The notes under the pieces are model-generated. The model was given only the letters and a program-made list of their open reading frames with translations, was not told the origin of the DNA and did not search any database. Made by a program: the position numbers and the translations under genes. Shown one piece after another: positions 54,911 to 64,000 of a stretch of 64,000 bases of DNA. Source of the stretch: Hydractinia symbiolongicarpus (lineage: Eukaryota > Cnidaria > Hydrozoa > Anthoathecata > Hydractiniidae); the NCBI RefSeq assembly GCF_029227915.1, contig NC_079878.1:26935501-26999500 (forward strand), written 5' to 3'. Positions within the stretch are counted from its first letter, which is position 1. The number at the start of each line of letters is the position of its first letter.

Positions 54911-57900
54911 TTAGGCCGAAGGAATTAGTACCTCAGTTTACCGTCGTCTGCATGTCAGGTGTACCCTGCGGGAAATTTTCATTATTCAATTATTCATTAT
55001 TTTGCCCCTCCGCCTAGTTAGCTTGAACCCGACACCCTCGGACCTCGAACCGGAATTAGTGCGCCGAAAGACAACCTCTGCAGACTGCGACATATCCAAA
55101 TGAGGCAAGGCTTGATCGCACGACTTTGTATGGCACGCATCGGAACATTCGAAATTTAAATTAACAAAAATCGAATATAATCGACAACAGTCGAAAAAAT
55201 TGTTACCAACACCAAAACTATAAAAAAAAACGTGCCTCTATAAACTATATACATTGATAACTGTGTCATAAAAAAGTGAGTTATTCTGTTTATGCTCCTC
55301 TTTTACGAATTTCTGGTAATTCGCAATCTAAACATTGTGGGAATGTATCAGCGTCATCGTCTGCATCTTCTAAGTATTCACCACAATAGATGCAGATGGC
55401 TTGGTAACCGCACGAATAATACAATTTTTCGATTGGATCACCACAATCATGATCTTTTACATGGAGATCTAAACCATGTGGGAGTTGAACATCATCTAAA
55501 TCATTAAAACAAGATGATATATTAAGTCACAGGAAATAGCATGAGAGTAAGAAAGATTTTGCAGGATCTCTTCCAACAAATCGAGTTCTCGTTTGCTCAA
55601 CTTTTTCTTTGAAAACACCAAGAACATGACGTTCGTGTTTTTTGCGTGTTGAACGGATGGCGAGTACTTAAGTTTTTGACGTTTTGCAGCTGGTCTTACA
55701 GTTAGGCTTGGCCGATTCTAATATAAATTATACATGTTGAAGAATTACGAATTGGAAAATTCAACTTTAAAGTATCGAATCTGTTAATTCATACACTCTA
55801 CGCCAAGAATTGAGTTAAGAAAATTAACATACATCCTTAGTTTTTCTGCCATACATTTCTTTGAAAGACTTGTAATGGCCTTCTTCCCCCATAACCGGAT
55901 CAGGCAAGAAAGGCAATAGTTTGCATTTAGCGTCTTTAAAAGGTCTAAGGAGCAAATACAATTTTTAATGTCAAACATTTTTTCAAAATTTAAATGATAA
56001 TTCTATCCGTAGCTTTTGGGGTGAGTATTATATAGGGTTGTTTCCTACTTACCCACAACATCCACAAGCCTGATTTTCACATTTTTTTATTTGAAAGCTG
56101 TAATGTGTTTCCTTACAGTGATCGGTGATGTATTTTTGCAAGGCAATCAAGTTCTTCACGTCTGCTTTCGTGGTTTTGTCACGCTTAAAATGTAATGCTT
56201 TCATTATTGCCGACTTCAATAGCTAGGGTTGAAACTAATGCTCGTTAAAATGTAAAGAAAAGTACCTGAATCCCGTCATCAATCTCTTGACATTTTAGCC
56301 ATAACTGTTCAATGCTGTCATCTTCGCAGGGTTGAAATGTTTGTTTCCTTTAACGAAAGACGACTCATCTGTTCCTTTAGCTGCTCAATAGGGACAGCAA
56401 GAGATTCGTTTAATTCGCGCTTAAGCTCGTCTTTATTGACAGCTACGCGAAGTTCTTTCACATTATTTGCTTTTCCTGAAAGGAACCAAGTGAAAAATAT
56501 AATGTAAGTAAATTAAAGTATTATTTGAAAACTTTGTAGTCACGTCCCTATTGCTCTGAAAAAAATGCAAAGTAGCCATACCGACAACTCTTTCAAACTC
56601 GTCAGACATTTTTGATCGCATGACACCTAATCCTTGAAGTCCTATATTGACTATACTCATTATTCTCTCCACAGGATTTGCCCATGAATGATTGGGAGCA
56701 GTTCTAAGAGCGATTAACATATCCAAATCTAGATCTTTGAATAATGATATCAAAGGCAATTTAACCGACATATATGTCAGCCGATGATCAGGACCACCAT
56801 CGCTGTACATCAGTAACACGGGTGGTATGATACCTAATGCAAAAGTATAAAAAATGAGAATTCGTGAAGGAAATTGCTGGAGGCAATATCTTTCACGAAT
56901 TTTACCTGGTCTCTCTGACAAAATCTGCTTTAATTCGCAACTGTGACGAAGGGCGGACGAGGGTTGCAATACGGAATTTTTGAATCCCATGTGCACCTGA
57001 CCTCGATGAAATGACGCTTCAACAGTATCAGGAATGTCAATCTACAATTGATAGAAGTAAATATATAGAGCACGAATAAAACAAAGAAAATATTAATTTA
57101 TTTGAAGATAAAAATCATGGTTTTAGTTTGCGATACTCACAATTAAATCAACAGATGGTACAATGCTGAACTTTGTGAAATCGTGATCACCAACTGCCAT
57201 GACTTGATTTGCACCCACAATCACCTTTTTGCCTCGTTCAGCAGCCGCTACAGGGTATGATGGTTCACCACATTTGATTTTGTGTTTATCGTCAAGGCTA
57301 AAAAGCGTTACAAGGTCTTTGTGTTTTACAGCATACTCCTTCATGTATTTCCAGCTTGCTGCACAATAATGTGCATCAACATGATTCACTCTGAGCTAAA
57401 AATGAAAAATGTTAAACTATAAAAAAAATAGTTAACACACTCTTGCGTTTTAAAGAAAGTTATAAACGTACTTGTCTTTTTTGCACCATCATTTTGATAT
57501 TGATAGCACCTTTATAATAAGATGCCGCTTTAGCCAGTGGATTTATTGGTTGAAATTGATAACGCAACCATTTGACGGAAGGGATCGGCGTACCTTCAGG
57601 AACCAATTCTTTTACCCTTTTATGCAGATCATTAAAACTAACAGCCTTAGCCTAGTACAATTGTTCCCCATGGCGTCTTTCATGACAAGCCACACCAACT
57701 TCATTTGACAAATATTTTTCTGTCTCCGCAAAAAAATCTTTAAATCTTTCCTTTTGATTTTCTTTTGTCTGGTTTCTCAGATCAACAACGATACCGGTAT
57801 CTTCACAAAGTAATGAAAAATTAAGTCGTCTATCGATTTCGGCCTCCGATAGGTTAGTTGCTGCTGACATATCACCTGTCAGCTCTTTGAACATAGAACG

Positions 57901-59767
57901 CAAGGCCACGGGCGAGGCAGCAAAACCAAATGCACTTTTAAATTCCCTCTTTGTTATTCTGCGTTCGTAAACAGGTACATCCTTCTCAACCTCACGAATT
58001 ACTTTAAGACATTCGTTTATCAGCTCTGTTTCTGATAAAATATCAGGTATCTTCCAAATAAAGTGCAATGACTGTTTGGGACCACCGGAATGGAAAACAT
58101 AATGCACACATTTCGCTGCCAGACCTTTCCCCAATTGATCCTGGATAATATCATATACCTGTTTTCGGTTTGTCGAAGCAGGTAAGTATTCCCTTATTGA
58201 AATTACTTTAAACATAGGGGATACGAGCAATGCAGAATTTAACTCCTTTAACTTGTAGTAAATGTTACTTTCCTTTATTGGAAGGACGGGTAAATTCGTA
58301 GCCTTCTCAAAGCTACTCCTCGGTGTTAACTGGATAGTTTTGACTTTGGTGTTTTTTCTTTGCAAGTGCCTAACATAATCATCCACCACATCAGTCAACT
58401 GCAAACAATAAAGGCGGAACTTTATCCACGATTCGGTCTCAATAAATTTCATCGCTTGTATAACCTCTTTCAAAGTTATGCTCAATGATTCTAACTTATT
58501 ACTGGATACATTCCCCAATGTTCTTTTCCGGTGTTTTGTTTTTTTCTGGCAAGTTGTAACCTTGAAGTTTTTTAAAAACTTCTGAAAATTTTCGACAAGA
58601 TTCTCTTTCGATGGTAACCATGTGACCGTCAAGATACCACAGCATGTTTTTCAATTTTTCGACAAAGGATTTACCTACACTGCCTATGTTCTTCAGAAAA
58701 AAGCAGTTATTGTCCGTCAAACTTTGCAATATAGCATTGTTCAACCTGTCCAATCCATTTTTAGGATTTTCGATGGGAGTGGGTATATCGTCACAAGACT
58801 GTTTCCGCGCTGAAGCCATCATAAAAGCAAAAGCATTTGGTCTTGATGGTGTTTTCGTTTCTGTTTGTTTACATTCTACGCATATTTCGTCATGGCTTAT
58901 CCAAATAGTGAAGTACAACATATCAAATCTTTTGACCTTGTTTACAATGTTAGAATCAGGCGGTCCATTAATTTCTTCTAACAGCCTATGGCTTGTTGAG
59001 CAAGACCCATACTTCACATGAAGGTTTTTGCATTTCTTAAATAAAACATTTTCACGAATTGAACAGTGCGGGAACTTTTCTCCGGCTAAAATATCCTCCA
59101 ATAACTCTGTGTAAGTGTAAATTAAATCGTGCACATCAATAAAAGCCCATGGCATAATAATTTTTTTATCTTCAAACGAAGCGACTCGAACACATATGGA
59201 AGCCATTTTTCAAATGAACTCTTCTTTAAATTCTTTCATCACATTTAAAAACATTAAAAAAAAAGAACACTTTCGATCGATTGCGACATCATTCGAAATT
59301 ACGCAATAGTTTTTTCGAAATAGGAAGCATTGAGTATATTTTATTTCTTTTTGTGGAACTGTGATGAGTATGTTCATCATTTATGTATATTGAATTTTTA
59401 ATTATTTTTCTTATTTCTTTATTTTATTATCATTAAATGTTTTACTATACCGGTCAGTAATTTTTTATGCGGGGTTAAAGAATGTGGCTCAGGGGCGACT
59501 TAAAATCGGAGGGTCGGGAAATTATGACATGCGCGGTGATTTGAGTTGTTGTTGGAAATCCTCAATGATGATGGTGTGGTTGGTGTGCGAAGCATGTAAG
59601 GGGTGTTAGATACTCTTTGAGTGATTACTTCATATTTTCATTCTCTGGGTGGGGGGAAAGTGAAGACAATAATGAAATTTTTTTAAATAATGAAATTTTT
59701 CATTCGGTGGTAAATATACATGCGGGCGACCGACGGTAAACTGAGGTACGACTTCCTTCGGCCTTAA
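54911..59767 (-). mobile_element. 4.9-kb TIR transposon with unassigned DDE transposase
   Basis: The left terminus GGCCGAAGGAATTAGTACCT...CAGTTTACCGTCG (54,911-54,955) and the right terminus (59,720-59,767, read inverted) share GGCCGAAGGAA, then GTACCTCAGTTTACCGTCG and GCATG, about 45 bp with a few differences. One large spliced gene fills the interior on the minus strand. The outermost bases are TTAGG and TTAAGG; a TSD could not be settled. The gene-to-terminus distances (about 380 and 560 bp) fit a self-contained transposon. Confidence 0.8.
55290..59206 (-). pseudogene. Large spliced DDE-type transposase with zinc clusters (unassigned superfamily)
   Basis: From ATG 59,206 (MASICVRVASFEDKK) the gene runs leftward. 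Key exons: 59,206 to about 57,471 (with a T7 frameshift at 58,539-58,545 and TAG at 57,651-57,649; SVKWLRYQFQPINPLAKAA), 57,395-57,141 (TLFSLDDKHKIKCGEP, then VMAVGDHDFTKFSIVPSVD), 57,041-56,906, 56,833 to about 56,590 (LLMYSDGGPDHRLTYMSV, RTAPNHSWANPVERIMS), then coiled-coil and Cys-rich exons (IKKCENQACGCCG; LLPFLPDPVMGEEGHYKSF) and a last exon ending CIYCGEYLEDADDDADTF, C..C. SLDDK, SDGGPDH and NPVE look like a D-D-E triad, with 44 residues between the last two. I recall similar long proteins from other invertebrates but know no superfamily name. Confidence 0.7.
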
Positions 59768-60202
59768 AAACAAAAATGAAGTAAAAATTCGTAAACAAAA
59801 TCTAGGTGTACAAATATATACACAAACTAAATCTTGGTAGCAAAAAAGAGTCTAACCAAGTGTTGTTGCAAAAAGTATTTACAGTAGTGTACATAGTGCA
59901 AATCAATTCTTTTATTGACTCAATAACTCTTTCCAGGTTGTAAATGAAGGTACATTTAAGGGTACTTTTTTCAATATCTAAGCAATATCGGTTCCAGTAA
60001 GATGGTCCAAATTAGGGCAGTGAAAAATATGTTTTTGTGAGGAATATTAAGACCCATGTTATGAGATTGTCTAGTGTCACGATCATGAAATTTATTTGAG
60101 TATTTTTAAAGTTTACAAATGTTAAGTTTTTATAATGAAAGTGATATCACAGACCACAGCTATTAGTGATAAATATTTGATTAAGTGTTAATAGGTTTAA
60201 GT
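59768..60202. other. Non-coding gap, possible retroelement 3' sequence
   Basis: AT-rich stretch between the DDE element and the USP fragment. A splice acceptor-like TTTAAG precedes the USP exon at 60,203. No further domain of the USP gene is visible. Confidence 0.35.
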
Positions 60203-60301
60203 CTGTGGATACATTGCAACGATAGAGCAGTAATTTTCTGTGATGACTGCATTATTAACAGTCACGAGTCATATGTTTTCTTTTTAGAAGAGCTGAGATA
60301 A
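60203..60301 (+). pseudogene. USP deubiquitinase C-terminal fragment, copy 2
   Basis: The plus strand reads LWIHCNDRAVIFCDD then SHESYVFFLEELR and TAA (60,299-60,301). This is the end of a USP domain: W..CND.-V with the catalytic Asn/Asp, then the terminal (A/S)Y.-LFY strand. It aligns with YHCNDRAV...CYILCYVRC of the 23.9-kb gene, and the downstream repeat module is also shared. No upstream USP motif is present, so it is a 3' fragment. Confidence 0.65.
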
Positions 60302-60324
60302 GAATATTTTAAGCAGAATGAGTC

Positions 60325-60596
60325 AGCAAGGGGGCTTGACTACACTCAGTCTTGTCTTTGGAGAGTGACGACTCCACTTATTACCCCAGTCAAAAATAAA
60401 ACAAAATCAAATAAAATTAAGTTAGCAAGGGGGTTTGATCACACATGATCTTGTCTTTGAAGAGTAACCACTCGACTTATTACCCCAGTTAAAAAAAAAA
60501 AAAAAAAAATAGCAGGGGGGTTTGATCACACATGATCTTGTCTTTGGAGAGTAACGACTCCACTTATTACCTGAGTTAAAAACAAAGAATAGCACA
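60325..60596 (+). repeat. USP-family 3' module, three tandem copies
   Basis: AGCAAGGGGG.TTGA starts near 60,325, 60,424 and 60,511; each copy continues CTTGTCTTTGRAGAGT, ACGACTCCACTTATTAC and CCAGTT, and ends in an A-rich tract, one of which is A18. The same words occur once at 23,602-23,662. The A-rich ends suggest copies generated by slippage or by repeated 3' ends. Confidence 0.85.
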
Positions 60597-60637
60597 GCTG
60601 AACAGAAAGTGGTCAAAGTTTACTGTAGGAAGATAGG

Positions 60638-60699
60638 GATGTCTAGTTTCTGCTGATGACCGTCCGCGGACCTCTTCGAGGTGACCCAGCTAGACATCC
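60638..60699 (+). ncRNA. Possible structured RNA: 10-bp stem with two inner hairpins
   Basis: GGATGTCTAG (60,638-60,647) pairs perfectly with CTAGACATCC (60,690-60,699). Inside, GTCCGCGGAC and CCTCTTCGAGG each fold back. The three-stem shape lies downstream of the USP-family 3' module and upstream of the LINE 3' end. Which element it belongs to, and whether it is transcribed, is unknown. Confidence 0.4.
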
Positions 60700-60765
60700 A
60701 GGGTACTTAGGTTCAGAAACCTACCTGCCCTTGGTTAATTGTGCTTTTAGGGGCATTTTCTCTAG

Positions 60766-63700
60766 AGATAAGATAAGATAAGATAATTTTATTAATCAAA
60801 AACAGCTGTACAGTTCAAGTAATTAAATAAATTTTAATATGAAGAGAAAAAACAAACAAACTATTTTTGAAGGGAGACCTTACCTAATAGCAGAAGCTAA
60901 GACGAGGATAAGGCCACCCTTGGACGAGTACAATAGACGGTACAGGACACACAAGACGGCACGAACATATATAATCACCAGAAAAATGAACCGTGTGAGA
61001 ACAAAGGGAAAATTTGTTACAAATTAATAAGGCGCAATAAAATACTTCTTTAGATCACTTTTCAGACCAAAGTAATCTATGGAAACAAATTTTTTAGTCA
61101 TTGATGTCTGTATCTTATTCCAGGATTTAATGGTGTTAAATCTAATAGAATTTTTACCAAAACAAACGGTATTGACAGTAGGAAGATTGATCAAGCCAGC
61201 CTTTTCTGCACGAGTGCTCTGGGCATGGTTGAAGTCAACCGCAAAAGTATTCTGGATAGTAGCAGGCATTTTATTATGAAAGAGCTTATGCAAAAACAGA
61301 ATGTTCTGACACTGGACAATATCATTGAATTTGAGGATTTCCAGGTTGCCATAGATGATACTGGATGATGCTCTTCGAGATTCAAAAGTCAATAGTCTGA
61401 TAGCAAAATTTTGTAAAACAGCAATACGATTAACATCAAAACTATTTGGTTGACCCCAAATTTGATTACAATATTGCAGGTGGGAATGAAAAAAGGCATA
61501 GTAGACTAGGATAAGGACATTTTGAGGCACAAAATGACGAAGTTTAGCTAAAGCTCCATTAGCCCTCTTAAGTGTGGCAACAGTAATATTGATCTGAGTC
61601 TTCCAGCTTAAATCAGAATCTAATAGAACACCAAGATATTTAATAGAATCACTAGGCATAAGCCTTTTACCATTGATGAGAAGCCTAAAATCATAATTAA
61701 GAGGTTTATGTGCATGTTTAAATATAATGTATTCTGTCTTGCAAGCATTAAGAGAAATCTTATTAGCATTCAGCCAATGGCAGAGAAGCTTGAGGTCTAA
61801 ATTCATTTGTTTGGCCAGTTGTTTCAAAGAGTTACTGAAATGCAGGAGCTTGTTTGTATCATCAGCAAAGTGGTGTACCATAGAATAGTTAATTGCACAA
61901 TTCAAGTCGTTTATATAAATTAAAAATAAAAGTGGTCCTAAAACAGAGCCTTGAGGGACACCATGTCTGGTAAGATTATTTGCTGATCTAGCTCCATTTA
62001 AAGACACAAATTGATGACGACCTATTAAGTAGGACCTAAATAAAGAGAGAGCATTACCTCGAATTCCATAATGATGAAGCTTTGTAAGCAGAATTTCATG
62101 ATCGACAGTATCAAAAGCCTTCTGGAGATCAATAAACACTCCACATGCATAATTTCCTTTATCAAGAGCATCCATAATTTTTTGAGAGATATTCATTAGT
62201 GATTGACAGGTTGAGTAATTTTTTCTGAAACCAAATTGTTGCTTATACAGGACATTGTTAGCTTCAAGAAACCGATACACCCGTTTATATTCAAGTTTTT
62301 CAAATATCTTATCAATGTTTGAAAGTAAGGATATAGGTCGATAATTTGTAAGTTCCAATTTGGATCCTTTTTATGAATAGGGATAACCCTGGCAGTTTTT
62401 AAATTAGAAGGAAAAATGCCTGAAGTAAAAGACAAATTTATAAGTGGAACGGATAATTCAGTTTTAACAGTAGAAAAAATTTGGGCAGGAATGCTAAATG
62501 GCCCAGAAGATTTACCAAGGTCCAAGGAAGAAATACAATGGAAAACTTCAATATCATCAGTTGGTGAAAGAAACATTGAATTAGGAACAGAATCTTTTAA
62601 GAAGGAAGAGAAATGTTTTGATGTGAATGGGATGCCCATTCTTATATTGTCAGCAATTGATGAAAAATAATTATTAAAAGAGCTAGCAATTGTCACTGGA
62701 TCAGTGACAAGTAAGTTATCAATGTTCATACAGGTTGGAGAAGCAGAAGCAGAAGAACGAACAGAAATTATATTTTTAACACCTTTCCAAATGTTGCCAA
62801 TATTTTTTTGGTTATCACTAAAATATTTATTGAAAAAAATACTCTTGCTCAATCTACACAGAGTTACAATTTTATTGCGGTACTTTTTGAAACGCTCTAA
62901 CAAGAGAGACTTAAAATATGGATCTTTTTCTCTTAAAAAACGTTTATGAAGAAGGTCACTTTTAGTAAATAGAGGTAAGGATACCATTAGTAATCCAAGG
63001 ATTGGATTTTTTTCTACTTTTTTTATTACAAGTCGTTTTTTAATGGAGCGTATTTATCCAAAAGACTGTTGAAACTGTGGTAAAAATTATCAAACGATAC
63101 ATTGGGATCATCTGTGCTTGGTTGAAGTATAGCATCCCAATCCGTATATTGTAGTTCAGTGCGAAAGGCATCATGACTGAATTTTTTCCAGTTACGAGCA
63201 TAAATATCATTAGATACATGAGCCGGATTGACAGCAGACAAATCTCTTAACACCAAGAACTGGGGGAAATGATCAGATATCGAATTAATAATATTACCAG
63301 ACAAAGTATCCCACTTGGCAGAGTTAAAATATATATTATCTATAATTGTGCTGGTAGATTCAGTGACTCTTGTGGGCAAATGTATGAGGCATTAAATTAA
63401 ACTGGGAGGTAATATTAATATAATCAGAAACTTCTTTAACCGATTCGGACATTAGAAGGTCAATATTAAAATCACCAAGGAGAAAGATTGGCTTATTTTC
63501 AGAAGACGCTTTCTCAAGAAGGGGCATTAAAAATTGGTTGTTGAACTTATCAACAGACATTGAGGGGTGTCTATAAATGCGTCCTACAATCATGTTTTTA
63601 TCTTTAGCCTCTATAATTTCAATGAATTTAGATTCAAGTTCACTGCCTTTGTATGCAAGTGTATCAAGATCAAGACGTTCAATAAATTGCAAGTGATTAG

Positions 63701-64000
63701 AAACATACAACAGAGCACCACCTTTTTCACCTTCAGTAGGCGTGTGTGTGAAGGAGTAACCAGGTAGATCACAATTAATAGGAGGGACATTAATCTGGAA
63801 TTTAGTTTTAGTGATACCAATAATACTAAAGTCATGCCCAAGTTGTTGTAATAGAACCTTCAATTCATCAAGATGTTTTGACAGAGATGCAATATTCATA
63901 TGGAAAAGGGAGAATTTATGAGAAGTAACTTGAAGGTCAGTGAATTCATTTGGATCATAATATTTGCAGTTGACACCACCCATGATTTCAGGGATGTCAT
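60766..64000 (-). mobile_element. CR1/Jockey-group LINE (LINE-2), runs off the right edge
   Basis: The minus strand carries an endonuclease and reverse transcriptase ORF, a 3' UTR and a terminal repeat that reads TTATCTTATCTTATCTTATC (60,786-60,767). The 5' end lies beyond 64,000. It is a different family from the LINE at 19.5-23.0 kb. Confidence 0.8.
61024..63983 (-). pseudogene. LINE-2 endonuclease-reverse transcriptase polyprotein, frameshifted
   Basis: Four overlapping minus frames: 63,983-63,360 (endonuclease, FSLFHMNIASLSKHLDEL, IFLLGDFNIDLL), 63,379-63,026 (NSISDHFPQFLVL, the SDH motif), 62,987-62,196 (thumb/linker, NYFSSIADNI, GPFSIPAQIF) and 62,358-61,024 (TNYRPISLLSNIDKIFEK, QQFGFRKNYSTCQSL, IDLQKAFDTVDH, HGVPQGSVLGPLLFLIYIND, HHFADDTNKLL). 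FADD is the catalytic motif. Three frameshifts or stops separate the pieces. Motif style fits CR1 or a close clade. Confidence 0.85.

Noticed and set aside
60654-60660. CTGATGA, the core word of a hammerhead ribozyme
   Set aside because: No GAAA follows a stem II, and no NUH cleavage site with a stem I/III arrangement can be drawn. The surrounding fold is a simple three-stem shape.
1-64000. CRISPR arrays, operons, Shine-Dalgarno sites, prophage
   Set aside because: There are no regularly spaced short repeats with unique spacers, and the gene structure is spliced and eukaryotic. The tandem arrays have 59-171 bp units without spacers.

Overview
This window looks like repeat-dense nuclear DNA from an AT-rich invertebrate metazoan. 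A cnidarian, possibly a hydrozoan, is my best guess from the style of the element families, but this is inference. Every recognisable coding block is eukaryotic: spliced genes with GT/AG introns, THAP fingers, a USP deubiquitinase, TNP2-type CACTA transposases, Helitrons, CR1/L2-like LINEs, a BEL/Pao element and tRNA-derived SINEs. There are no operons, rRNA genes or CRISPR arrays. Only one locus is a plausible host gene (the micro-exon gene at 43.6-52.1 kb). Almost everything else is mobile DNA, most of it decayed.

Layout. 1-3.1 kb: a minus-strand BEL/Pao remnant running off the left edge. 3.8-4.25 kb: tRNA-derived SINE sequence. From 4253 to at least 37.1 kb: a large CACTA element (here CACTA-2) used as a landing site by many others. 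Inside it, in order: a TIR element with an intact THAP gene (7.8-9.5 kb); a TTAA-flanked element with a THAP exon and a P2RX7-C-like gene (9.7-12.3 kb), itself cut by a 1-kb MITE with a 6-bp TSD; an ISL2EU-like transposon (13.3-17.4 kb) with SWIM-YqaJ and THAP-DDE genes; a G-rich TTAA MITE (18.6-19.3 kb); a LINE (19.5-23.0 kb); a segment with a nuclease-USP fusion (23.0-25.3 kb); and a second complete CACTA element (CACTA-1, 26,916-37,024, TSD CCA), which itself contains a pogo-like MITE bearing a tRNA-like sequence.

37-52 kb: a 2A-peptide ORF fragment, a decayed Helitron (37.5-41.9 kb), 86-bp tandem repeats carrying CCAAT and TCCCGCC boxes, and a gene of phase-0 coiled-coil micro-exons with a second Helitron (44.7-49.7 kb) in one intron. 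52-55 kb: low-complexity sequence, a second SINE copy and a LINE 3' end. 54.9-59.8 kb: a TIR-bounded element with a spliced DDE transposase that I cannot place in a superfamily. 60.2-60.7 kb: a second USP C-terminus with the same downstream module as the 23-kb copy. 60.8-64 kb: another LINE running off the right edge.

How the parts relate. The two CACTA elements share one gene plan: a 310-aa accessory ORF divergent from the TNP2 transposase, and a coiled-coil/kinase gene downstream of the transposase. THAP and P2RX7-C-like genes occur tail-to-tail in two neighbouring elements. Three insertion sites (AT, TTAA, CCA) can be checked against the interrupted coding sequence, so the nesting order is well supported. 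Statements about families come from motif recognition by eye; no database search was run.
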